A stretch of 7,757 bases of DNA, taken from NCBI GenBank assembly GCA_049656905.1, contig JBASMO010000222.1, forward strand, positions 1 through 7,757, given 5' to 3'. Positions 1-5,972 of this stretch are shown here, piece by piece (the stretch's first letter is position 1; every line of letters starts with the position of its first letter). This stretch comes from DTU018 sp003444615. GTDB taxonomy: Bacteria > Bacillota > Syntrophomonadia > Syntrophomonadales > Syntrophomonadaceae. Made by a program: the position numbers and the translations under genes. Below the pieces are notes generated by a model. The model did not search any database. It saw nothing but the letters and a program-made list of their open reading frames with translations, and was not told where the DNA came from.

Positions 1-1963
1 TTCACTGCTGTGAGCATCTTTGTACAAAACCACCGTATCGGGAAGAAATGCCTTTTGGACAGAATCCAGCATTTTTTCAACCTGGTCATCCATAGCATGG
101 CCCACTACCACCACTTCCCGGCTAGGCCGCAGATAGAATAAAAGCCCGGACAGGAAAAAGGAATGGACAGTGGGACCGGAGGATACCGTATTGGCAAAAG
201 CGGTTATCATTATCTGCGCTTTGTCTTCCAGGTCAGCAGCACCCGTTAGCCGGGACAAACGCAGGAAATTCAGTAAAGCCACCGAATTATCAGAGGGCAT
301 AGCTCCATCATAGACTTCTTTAGGTCTGGTCAACAGCTGCTCCGCATCATTTCCATAAAAGAACAGCCCACCCCCAGATTCATCCCAGAAATATTTGATT
401 TGCTCCCGGGAAAATTCCAGGGCTAAATCCAGATAGCAGGTATTATAGGTGGCCTCATAGAGCTCGATAAGAGCCCATACCAAATAGCTGTAATCAGCCG
501 AGTAAGCTAAAAATGACGCTTCCCCTTCCCGGTATCTGGCCAGTAGTCTGCCATCAGAGCGGCGCAGTTTGTTAAGAATAAACTGTACTGCTTTATCAGC
601 AGCTTCCCGGTACTCTGAATCACCTAAAACCCGGTAGGCTATAGCCAAAGCTGTAATCATCAAACCGTTCCAGGCAGTTAATATTTTGTCATCCTTATGA
701 GGATGAATACGCTGGCTGCGGTAGGCCCATAGTTTTTCCCGTTCTGTTTCCCACCGGGCGCGCTCTTCTTCACTAAAAGAACTGTAAATCAGGTTGGGAA
801 TACTTTTGCCCTCAAAATTCCCCTGTTCCGTAATGCCAAAATAGGCACATAATTCAGTCCCCTGCTCATTTCCCAGCACATCTTTTACTTCCCCGGGTGT
901 CCAGACGTAAAACTTACCCTCAACTCCCTCAGAGTCAGCATCTTCGGCCGAATAGAATCCTCCCTCCTCAGAGGTCATATCCCGCAGCACATAGTTCAGC
1001 ACTTCCCGGGCAATGCGGGCATATTCAGGCCGGCCGGTTACTTGATATGCTTCCAGATAGGCTATGGTTAGCAGGGCGTTGTCATAGAGCATTTTTTCAA
1101 AATGGGGTACCAGCCAGTAGCGATCAGTAGAATACCGGGCAAAGCCAAAACCAATATGGTCATATATGCCTCCCCGGTACATACTGTCCAGGGTCTTTTC
1201 TACCATGGTCAATGCTTCCGGCTGGCCGGTATAGTAGTAGTAACGCAGCAGGAAGTATAAGTTGTGAGGAGTGGGAAATTTGGGGGCAGACCCAAAACCG
1301 CCGTATTCCTTATCAAAAAGCTGGCTGAACCGTTTATAGGCCTGTTGTACATCGGCCATGTTCAATTCACCTTTACTGAATTCTTCCGTTTCCTGCAACC
1401 AGCAACTGACTCGCTCCCCCGACTCCAGAACTGCCGCTCGTTCATTTTGCCATAAACCGGACAAACGGGGCAGTATTTGCATCAATCCCGGCAATCCATA
1501 CCGCTGGTTTTTGGGCAGGTAGGTAGCGGCAAAAAAAGGCTTTTTGTCAGGAGTCATAACAATGGTCAACGGCCATCCCCCATGCCCGGTCATTCCCTGG
1601 CAAACGGTCATATATATCTGGTCAATATCCGGCCTCTCTTCCCGGTCCACCTTAATAGCTACAAAATCCCGGTTTAGTAGTTCAGCCACTTCCCCATCCT
1701 CAAAAGACTCCCTCTCCATAACATGGCACCAGTGACAGGTAGATAAATTACACCTACACTTTCTCTAAAATTGATAGCCCCCAAAGGGGCTAAGAATAAC
1801 CTATTGATAAAAAGATTGGTTTGTCTTCTGCGACAGCCTTCTGAAAGGCTTCTGGGGTCCAAGCATACCAATTGACCGGGTTATAAGCGTGTTGTAATAA
1901 ATATGGGGATTTCTCCCGAATCAGACGGTTTGCTTTGCGAATCTCTTTTTCCGGGATAGTCAT
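1..1963 (-). CDS. yyaL: DUF255/YyaL-type thioredoxin-domain protein, C-terminus cut by the window edge, frame interrupted by a 52-nt gap
   Basis: The start is ATG at 1963, with GGAG 6 nt upstream. Codons 1-57 (1963-1793) give the family N-terminus, including KSPYLLQHAYNPVNWYAW and KPIFLSIGYS. A TAG follows at once, then 52 nt later the other frame resumes at 1740 with TCHWCHVMERESFED and stays open for 580 codons to the window edge; I checked every triplet. Later motifs include DREERPDIDQ, GGWPLTIVMTPD, FGSAPKFPTPHNLYFLLRY, GGIYDHIGFGFARYSTD, PHFEKMLYDNA, GGFYSAEDADSEG and KILTAWNGLMI. These are hallmarks of the DUF255 (Thioredox_DsbH) domain followed by an alpha/alpha-barrel region resembling glycan-processing enzymes. 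By family knowledge such proteins run about 680-700 residues, so some 50 are missing off the left edge. The family carries a thioredoxin-like CxxC but its substrate is not well established. If the gap is not bypassed by ribosomes, the gene is broken into a 57-residue stub and a headless remainder. Family assignment is near certain; functionality is open. Confidence 0.93.
1751..1755 (-). promoter_or_regulatory. Shine-Dalgarno-like AGGTG before the putative landing codon
   Basis: AGGTG on the minus strand sits 7 nt 5' of the second TCT codon (1743-1741). In T4 gene 60 an SD-like GAG a few nucleotides before the landing codon helps the scanning ribosome stop. A five-base match can arise by chance, so its weight comes from position only. 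Confidence 0.4.
1775..1792 (-). promoter_or_regulatory. Take-off-side hairpin containing the TAG stop
   Basis: The minus strand reads TAGCCCC-TTTG-GGGGCTA, a perfect 7-bp stem with a 4-nt loop. It begins with the stop codon that directly follows codon 57 of yyaL. In T4 gene 60 the stem-loop just after the take-off codon likewise begins with UAG and has a tetraloop. No T-run follows, so it is not a typical intrinsic terminator. Confidence 0.75.
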
Positions 1964-2286
1964 AGGCATCTCCTTTTGGAGATAGTTTTTACAAATATCC
2001 TATTTCTATTAAAGCTTCTTCTCCGGTTCATGATCTGTTGCAAATAGGAATAAAGAAAATCGTTTACTTGTTTTTCTAAATCTTCCGGGCTAAGAATAGG
2101 AATATGTTATATTTCACCTTGTAAGCACCGGAGCCTGCTATTTAACTCTGCAATTTCTCGTATTTATGATTGAATTTATGATAAAATTAAGTCCTCAACG
2201 CCTTCTAAGTACAGTTGCTCCGCTAAAAGTTTTGCTCGGTTCTCGGTTTTGATTTCTTTCTCTATTGCTTTAATTTCTTTGCACAT
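1960..2286 (-). pseudogene. Decayed coding remnant, possibly the C-terminus of a serine recombinase
   Basis: One continuous minus-strand frame from ATG 2286 to TGA 1960 is broken by stops at 2178, 2166 and 2109. The first piece (36 residues) ends in AKLLAEQLYLEGVEDLILS, the next reads IREIAELNSRLRCLQGEI, and the last 48 residues start IPILSPEDLEKQVNDFLYSYL. The pattern of charged heptads, a Y-x-x-G turn, another coiled coil and then SPED recalls the coiled-coil C-terminal region of large serine recombinases. No catalytic domain or zinc ribbon is visible, so the assignment is tentative; another coiled-coil protein is possible. The frame stays open for 48 codons before yyaL, and its TGA overlaps the yyaL ATG (ATGA), an arrangement typical of translational coupling and curious in a supposed dead gene. 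Confidence 0.38.
1968..1983 (-). promoter_or_regulatory. Hairpin covering the yyaL ribosome binding site
   Basis: The minus strand reads ATCTCC-AAAA-GGAGAT, a 6-bp stem with a 4-nt loop. Its right arm contains the GGAG that sits 6 nt from the yyaL ATG. Folding would hide the ribosome binding site. Ribosomes finishing the upstream frame (stop overlapping the ATG as ATGA) could open it, which would couple the two. The structure is seen directly; the regulatory role is inferred. Confidence 0.4.
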
Positions 2287-2529
2287 TATCCACAAGTTTT
2301 TTACCTTTGTTCTGGCAAATAAGCTGGTCTCTCAGCTTGCAGTAAGTAGCAGTGAAAAATGCATGTGCCACCAATTAATACTCTTTTATAAGCCTATACA
2401 CTTGCAATTGAATCGCACATATACATAATCATTATGAAATTTCATTTTATTCTTTTAATTTTAAAGATTTTACAATTGTGTAACCAATTATTATTAGCAG
2501 AATCCATTCGAACGGATCTTTCATTACGG
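2287..2529. other. AT-rich intergenic stretch
   Basis: No convincing gene is seen. It includes a near-palindrome at 2502-2517 (ATCC-A-TTCGAA-C-GGAT, one mismatched pair) just past the stop of the membrane protein gene that ends at 2530. That could be a weak termination structure, but no T-run follows it on the minus strand. Confidence 0.4.
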
Positions 2530-2904
2530 CTAAAACCTATAAGTGAACCCTAATATATTGAAGCTTGAAAAAATAAAGGTAATAAACAGCGGAATTGTGT
2601 AAATAATTAAACGCGTCCAATCAAGACCAACATTGGCATTTTTGAATGCTGTTAACAGAGATCTGTCAATGCCGATAAGAATACCGATTAATATGTAACA
2701 TATAAAAACAACAGTCAGAATCTTGACGTCATAGGTACTTGCAAAGTGTTTGCTGCTAAATTTTGCAATAAGGCAATAAAAAACAGAACTGAAATCTTTA
2801 GAAGGCAGTTTAAGAAATAGCGTAGTGCGATTCCCATCTGCAACCTCCTTTATTAGATATAGCTTTCCAATAACTGCCAATGCCAAGAAAACCATTCTTG
2901 CCAT
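2530..2904 (-). CDS. Hypothetical small membrane protein (124 aa)
   Basis: I do not recognise the family. I chose ATG 2904 because GGAGGT lies 7 nt upstream; an ATG at 2943 in the same frame lacks such a site. The protein opens with a hydrophobic stretch (MARMVFLALAVIGKLYLI) and has a polar middle (about residues 19-58). It ends with two probable membrane helices at about residues 60-78 (ILTVVFICYILIGILIGI) and 98-116 (LIIYTIPLFITFIF). The helices are joined by a basic, Trp-containing loop (TAFKNANVGLDWTR). It overlaps the small ORF at 2853-2999 by 52 nt in another frame. A second good binding site (AGGAGG) with ATG 2837 exists in a third frame, but it only gives 41 residues. The location between mobile-element remnants suggests it may itself be a survivor of a larger locus. 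Real coding is likely but not certain. Confidence 0.45.
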   Translation of the reverse strand: MARMVFLALAVIGKLYLIKEVADGNRTTLFLKLPSKDFSSVFYCLIAKFSSKHFASTYDVKILTVVFICYILIGILIGIDRSLLTAFKNANVGLDWTRLIIYTIPLFITFIFSSFNILGFTYRF

Positions 2905-2999
2905 TGGCCATACCTCCAAAAAGTGGCAAAGGTTGTTGCACATAATGCTAACACTAATAGTAAAGTAATAACACTAATACGGCCCATTCTTTTCAACAT
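2853..2999 (-). CDS. Small exported or membrane peptide (48 aa)
   Basis: ATG 2999 is preceded by AAAGGAGG at good spacing, one of the best ribosome binding sites in the window. The product starts MLKRMGRISVITLLLVLALC, a basic tip followed by a hydrophobic core that looks like a signal peptide or a single membrane anchor, with possible cleavage after TFA. The remaining 22 residues are unusually aromatic (FWRYGQWQEWFSWHWQ, five tryptophans). It overlaps the 124-aa membrane protein start by 52 nt. Either this is a real small peptide coupled to that gene, or one longer gene has suffered a frameshift that split its signal peptide from its body. No family is recognised. Confidence 0.42.
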   Translation of the reverse strand: MLKRMGRISVITLLLVLALCATTFATFWRYGQWQEWFSWHWQLLESYI

Positions 3000-3179
3000 T
3001 GTAATTCCTCCTTTTCCCATTAGTGGGTGTTGCCACCTTAGAAGTTCACACTTTTCCAATGTTTTCCCGATTTGTGGTTACAACAAAAAGTCTAGGGATA
3101 ACCTTGAATAGTCAAGTCTTCATAACTGCACCCCCTCCAGATTGTTTTCCCATATTTTGCAGTTTCAAGCATCTCATAG
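3000..3179 (-). promoter_or_regulatory. Upstream region of the small minus-strand genes
   Basis: On the minus strand a strong site GGAGGGGGTG precedes ATG AAG ACT TGA, a three-residue reading frame, followed by TTGACT. This may be the start of a gene broken by a frameshift, or a leader. TTGACT with TAGACT 15 nt later could serve as a weak promoter. Nothing stronger is visible. Confidence 0.25.
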
Positions 3180-3323
3180 CAAGAGGTTTTGCGCGAAAGA
3201 CTCAAAATCATACATGAAATGCCTAAAGGGGAAGTGATTTTTGATAGTTCTCAGACTGTCAAAAAGGGCCATATCCTGGCGACAGTAATTTTTATATTGA
3301 ATTGCTCATGGTTAAATAGATAA
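3180..3323 (+). pseudogene. Unidentified coding remnant (about 47 codons)
   Basis: The plus strand is open from just after a TAG at 3177 to TAA 3321 and reads EVLRERLKIIHEMPKGEVIF followed by DSSQTVKKGHILATVIF. The composition looks like real protein rather than a random frame, with an amphipathic charged helix and then a strand-rich segment. It has no start codon with a binding site, and it stops just before the transposase remnant at 3360. It is probably the end of a gene cut at its 5' side. No family is recognised. Confidence 0.25.
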
Positions 3324-3359
3324 AAAAAATATGCCCAAATTGCCATCTTTTTGAGGTTC

Positions 3360-3935
3360 ATGGCCACCGATCCCGAATGCAGATTCTTCCATAAAGGAGA
3401 GCACAAAGTAGGGTTTGCCTATACAGCTCATGTAGCCTGTGACAAGAGGAACTTCATACTGGGCTGCGAAGTTACCCCTGGAAATGTTCACGACAGCACA
3501 GTATTTGACAGCGTTTACGACCAAGTAATGAAAAGATTTGCCGAGGCTAGAACCATAGCAGTAGATGCCGGCTACAAGACCCCCTGGATATGCAAGAAGA
3601 TCATAGATGATGGTCGCAACCCCTCCACCCCTTACAAACGCCCCATGAATAAAAAAGGGTTCTTCCATCCCTATGAATATGTATACGATGAATACTACAA
3701 TTGTGTAATCTGCCCCAATAATCAGGTATTAACTTATACAACCACCAACAAGAAGGCTACCGTCAATTCAAGAGTAACCCGGGCCATATGCAAAGACTGC
3801 CCATATCTTAGTAAATGTACCAACAGCAAGAATTATCAAAAGGTAGTAACCAAACATATCTGGGAGGATTACATATACCGGTCTTTCAGAACCACCCGTC
3901 CAGTAACCACTGAGCCACATGTCCGGCTTCAGTGA
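3360..3935 (+). pseudogene. IS1182-type DDE transposase fragment
   Basis: The central part of an IS1182-family transposase is readable from ATDPECRFFHKGEHKVGFAY (3363 on). It continues through VTPGNVHDSTVFDSVYDQV, TIAVDAGYKTPWICKKI (the Asp of VDAGY is expected to be the second catalytic Asp), a Cys-rich segment (CVICPNNQ and CKDCPYLSKC) and VVTKHIWEDYIY near 3880. After that the frame departs from the family and runs 19 more codons of unrelated sequence to TGA 3935. The N-terminus with the first catalytic Asp, and the C-terminus with the Glu-containing ERxF region, are missing. About 178 of the usual 450-500 residues remain, so it cannot be active. The frame between the breaks has no stop, which suggests fairly recent truncation. 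Confidence 0.85.
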
Positions 3936-3953
3936 GCCAGTATTCCGGTTCAG
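3911..3953. repeat. Imperfect tandem duplication, 22 + 21 bp
   Basis: Unit 1 (3911-3932) and unit 2 (3933-3953) both start TGAGCCA and end CCGG(C)TTCAG, with the middle diverged (CATGT versus GTATT). The pair lies right where the IS1182 transposase sequence stops matching its family, so it may mark the recombination or repair event that truncated the element. Confidence 0.55.
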
Positions 3954-4060
3954 AAAGCTATGATGATTATTTTGATGGGCTTTATGCCAGAAGGAAGGAA
4001 TGGATATCCTTCCAGCACAAGCCTCCATGATGACAGTAGTTATCAACAGTTCTTACTCAA
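3933..4060 (+). other. Junction segment with a short unidentified reading frame
   Basis: The plus strand reads YSGSESYDDYFDGLYARRKE and then WISFQHKPP before TGA at about 4028. The composition is protein-like, but I know no family for it. It lacks a start with a binding site and lies between the IS1182 and IS21 remnants, so it is best read as a fragment of a third gene. Confidence 0.2.
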
Positions 4061-4366
4061 CTAAATATCAAACCTGCTGCTTGTGATTAATTCCATAGTA
4101 TTCCCCTTTTTGGGGTAACTATGGATCTCAACCACATCGGAATAATGGACGATACGATCGAGGATAGCGTCGGCCAAAACTGGTTCTCCGATTTTGGCGT
4201 TCCAACCAGCATAAGAAAACTGAGAACAAAAGATAGTAGATGCACGTTTATGGCGATAATGAATGATTCCCAGCAAATCTTTAGCTTCGGTCTCAGTCAA
4301 AGCTACCAGCATCCATTCATCGATTATCAGTAGTTGATACTTACGCTCTGATTGTACCAACTCTTT
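4061..4366 (-). pseudogene. istB: IstB-type helper ATPase, C-terminal fragment
   Basis: From about 4366 the minus strand reads YQLLIIDEWMLVALTETEAK, then RHKRASTIFCSQFSYAGW, then KIGEPVLADAILDRIVHYSD, and ends at TAG 4061. LLIIDEW is the Walker B region of the AAA+ ATPase IstB, which helps the IstA transposase choose targets in IS21 elements. The following segments (sensor region, GEP-LADAILDRIVH) are near-diagnostic of the family. The N-terminal zinc-binding region and the Walker A loop are missing, so no ATPase activity is possible. The frame upstream of 4366 is only the shadow of the joined istA piece. The final 20 residues (IHSYPKKGNTMELITSSRFDI) differ from the usual basic tail. Confidence 0.82.
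4093..4124. repeat. Inverted repeat inside the istB tail
   Basis: CCATAGT-att-CCCC-ttttt-GGGG-ta-ACTATGG forms a long interrupted hairpin (7 bp, a 3/2-nt internal loop, 4 bp, 5-nt loop). It falls in the part where the IstB tail diverges from its family. It may be a termination structure or the scar of an inserted or excised element. Confidence 0.5.
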
Positions 4367-4551
4367 GGGGAAAACAATTTCTCCAATCCGGCATCGGTTT
4401 GCTCCGGTCTTAAGGGCCAAGTGATATTAAGCTCTTTAGCACGTGCAGTTACTTTAGCAACAGTATTGCGTGAGCATTCACAACTCAGTGCAATGCTGCG
4501 CTGGCTGATCCCCAGGCTGTATAGCCTGAGGATTTCACGATACTTGGTCAT
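4327..4551 (-). pseudogene. istA: IstA-type transposase, N-terminal fragment
   Basis: ATG 4551 is preceded by GGGGGT at 7-nt spacing; an upstream TTG at 4569 would place this site inside the gene. The product starts MTKYREILRLYSLGISQRSI and continues CSRNTVAKVTARAKELNITW, the helix-turn-helix that binds the ends of IS21 elements. After about residue 64 (GLEKLFSPK) the sequence leaves the family and terminates within the joined istB segment at 4327. The DDE catalytic core is absent. By itself such a fragment could still bind the element ends and act as a repressor, but that is speculation. Confidence 0.78.
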
Positions 4552-4597
4552 TTTTATGACCCCCTTCAAGAATGTATTTGCACTCTAACAGTGCGTG

Positions 4598-4610
4598 GTT
4601 ACATTCTAAA
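4598..4610 (+). repeat. IS21-end box, copy 1 (GTTACATTCTAAA)
   Basis: This 13-bp box is identical to 4662-4674, 64 bp away, about six helical turns. Both lie just upstream of istA. IS21 ends typically hold several such copies, which IstA is thought to bind. Confidence 0.6.
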
Positions 4611-4661
4611 ACTAAGCAGAGGGAGTAAAAATGACAAAAGATGACCTATTAACAACACTAA

Positions 4662-4674
4662 GTTACATTCTAAA
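4662..4674 (+). repeat. IS21-end box, copy 2 (GTTACATTCTAAA)
   Basis: The second exact copy. It is followed by GAATG, so that CATTC-TAAA-GAATG forms a small palindrome at the probable outer edge of the element. Confidence 0.6.
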
Positions 4675-5107
4675 GAATGATTACAATGGCTTTCTGTACC
4701 GGACACGTGGCTCTCATTGACCGGACTGATGGCTCAATGTGGGGCGGAATACTCAGCAGGCAGGAAATCCATCCAGTCCGCTTATTTCTAGGTGGGATGG
4801 AAGGTTCTTATACAGCTAAGACTCCTTTACAGTTAATTATGCGCCATTCAGTTCCGAGCACTGGCTATTCATACCAGCATGTGGTGTAAATGAGCAGAAT
4901 AACCCAAATATTAAAAATATGGTGATATTGTTTATGCATTCCATAAAAAGGTTTATCCAAAAATCTACAGTCTCAAAAATTAAAGAATCTCATGACATAC
5001 ATTCTAAAAAGATTTATAGTTCCAGGCAGATGAATTACTGAAACAGACAAATAATTAATATGACCAAGGGGGTGAAACAGCAAAATTCCATGCTTAGAAG
5101 ATAATCT
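4675..5107 (+). other. Gap without a supported gene
   Basis: ATG 4631 with GGGAG upstream opens a 29-codon frame (MTKDDLLTTLSYILKNDYNG, stop 4718). An overlapping frame then runs to 4889 (ALIDRTDGSMWGGILSRQ). Together they might be one frameshifted gene, but most of the first piece lies inside the IS21 end, so I do not call it. A 14-codon frame starts at 5060 (MTKGVKQQNSMLRR) and contains AAGGGGGTG. It could be the broken start of the gene at 5108. Confidence 0.3.
4999..5008 (+). repeat. Third, partial copy of the IS21 box (ACATTCTAAA)
   Basis: A 10-bp match to the boxes at 4601 and 4665, over 300 bp outside the remnant. It could be debris of another element end or chance in AT-rich DNA. Confidence 0.3.
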
Positions 5108-5362
5108 TTGAAAGGAGGTAATTATCGCTTAACTATTCTAAAAGAAGCTTTTAAAATCTCATATCCGCCAAGTCAGTCCCCAGTCTATGTGAAAATGGAC
5201 TTCGAACACACATATAAATCTGGAACTGTTAGTAATGTTACAGTTAGCTGGCAACCTGGCAGAAGAGCACCTGAAATTCAGATGACTTCTGGAACTCAGC
5301 CAAGTTATTGGAAAAAGGCTAATCAAATAACAGTATATTCTCCATGGCCAGTCGGACCATAG
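5108..5362 (+). CDS. Hypothetical protein (84 aa), probably missing its N-terminus
   Basis: The frame is open from TTG 5108 to TAG 5362. The strong AAAGGAGGT at 5111-5119 lies inside it, so the TTG cannot be the start served by that site. No ATG, GTG or TTG follows at proper spacing; the codon 10 nt on is TTA. So either a rare start is used or the true start was lost by a small change: a 14-codon frame beginning at 5060 ends just before it. The product is soluble and strand-rich (VYVKMDFEHTYKSGTVSNVT, then VSWQPGRRAPEIQMTSGTQ) and has no signal peptide as read. This would fit the body of a small secreted beta-sandwich protein. It abuts the next gene. Family unknown. Confidence 0.5.
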   Translation: MKGGNYRLTILKEAFKISYPPSQSPVYVKMDFEHTYKSGTVSNVTVSWQPGRRAPEIQMTSGTQPSYWKKANQITVYSPWPVGP

Positions 5363-5398
5363 GTGTTTCCTTATGTATTGAAGAAAGGAGATACAGGC

Positions 5399-5932
5399 TT
5401 GAAAAGCAGGAGGATTCTGATCTTTATTTTAACTGTATCCGTACTTGTCTTAATCGGATACTATGTAGTAATTAATGATAACCAGCAAGCGGTTTCCGAG
5501 GAAAGGATTAGGCTTGCCATAGAACGAGAAATAAGCGGCATTAAAAACCTCGAAATTAAAATTATTGAAGAATTCCGGGGAACTTCTTTAGTAATGTATT
5601 CTTTTGATCTAGGTGATGGACACTATATAGCTTGTCGGCATTTTGATAAGCATAACCATTTAAGCGGGGGGAGTGGACCTATCAAAGCCGATACCCGTCA
5701 ACCGATTTCAGTTATTAGTTTCGGTAATGAAACTGAAAACTATTTTATAACTTATGGAGAGGTCTATAATTCTAGCATCAATGCTGTTGAAATTGTCTAT
5801 TATAGCGGGGAAAAGAAACGGGTTGAGCCCAGGAAGGGTGCTTATTTGTTCATTGCAGATCAAGAAACAAACATGGTGATGACGGTTAGCGCTTATGATA
5901 GTACGGGCCAGGTTGTTTTCCAAGTCCCCTAG
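5399..5932 (+). CDS. Membrane-anchored hypothetical protein (177 aa)
   Basis: I chose TTG 5399 because AAAGGAGA lies 7 nt upstream; a GTG at 5363 would add 12 residues but lacks a site. The N-terminus is basic (MKSRR) followed by one membrane helix (ILIFILTVSVLVLIGYYVVI, residues 6-25), with the rest most likely outside the membrane. Residues 31-55 form a charged helix (EERIRLAIEREISGIKNLEI). After that come strands with a FDLGDGHYIACRHFDKHNH segment and a C-terminal domain ending VSAYDSTGQVVFQVP. There is no lipobox Cys, so it is an anchored protein rather than a lipoprotein. The arrangement resembles small Firmicute cell-surface proteins of unknown role. It directly follows the 84-residue ORF on the same strand and may be co-transcribed with it. 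Intact and probably expressed; no function can be assigned. Confidence 0.75.
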   Translation: MKSRRILIFILTVSVLVLIGYYVVINDNQQAVSEERIRLAIEREISGIKNLEIKIIEEFRGTSLVMYSFDLGDGHYIACRHFDKHNHLSGGSGPIKADTRQPISVISFGNETENYFITYGEVYNSSINAVEIVYYSGEKKRVEPRKGAYLFIADQETNMVMTVSAYDSTGQVVFQVP

Positions 5933-5972
5933 CTACCACCCCACACAGTTTATTTATTTCTAATAATTGAAA

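Larger units (their letters stand above)
1741..1792 (-). other. 52-nt interruption of yyaL with features of a translational bypass gap
   Basis: In minus-strand order: codon 57 is TCT (1795-1793), the next codon is TAG (1792-1790), and the gap ends in a second TCT (1743-1741). That TCT is followed by ACC TGT CAC TGG TGC CAT, the Thr-Cys-His-Trp-Cys-His active site. 52 is not a multiple of three, and both frames contain stops in the gap (TAG at 1792 in the upstream frame and another TAG in the downstream frame). The three nucleotides TCT are the only flanking repeat, and no terminal inverted repeats mark it as an ordinary insertion sequence. Matched take-off and landing codons, a stop right after take-off inside a hairpin, a gap near 50 nt and a Shine-Dalgarno-like AGGTG before landing are the known elements of T4 gene 60 bypassing. 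That it works this way is inference. A scar or a small mobile insertion would look the same in one genome. Confidence 0.6.
4061..4680 (-). mobile_element. IS21-type element with internal deletion
   Basis: The minus strand carries the first ~65 codons of istA joined to the last ~100 codons of istB, at about 4355. Most of istA, including its catalytic core, and the ATP-binding half of istB are gone. The istA-side end keeps two copies of a 13-bp box (4598-4610 and 4662-4674), as expected for IS21 ends, which carry multiple internal repeats. I could not find a matching inverted box at the istB side near 4030-4060, so that end seems lost. The element cannot move on its own. Confidence 0.7.

Noticed and set aside
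897..1677. Plus-strand frames opposite yyaL
   Set aside because: They are shadows of the strongly conserved minus-strand gene and lack ribosome binding sites.
1775..1792. Hairpin read as an intrinsic terminator inside yyaL
   Set aside because: No run of T follows on either strand, and the stem is placed exactly at codon 58, which fits a recoding role better.
1674..1871. Minus-strand 65-residue frame crossing the yyaL gap
   Set aside because: It is the third frame through yyaL and the gap; its residues match nothing in the family, and both true frames overlie it.
2949..2979. Direct repeat AACACTAATA as a regulatory iteron
   Set aside because: Only two copies, lying inside the hydrophobic-core codons of the 48-residue peptide, where repeats arise from Leu/Val/Ile codons.
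4352..4588. Plus-strand 78-residue frame
   Set aside because: It is antisense to the istA/istB remnant, whose family match is clear.
4598..5008. Three ACATTCTAAA boxes as a CRISPR-like array
   Set aside because: Copies are short, spacing is irregular (64 and over 300 bp), and they fit IS21 end boxes.
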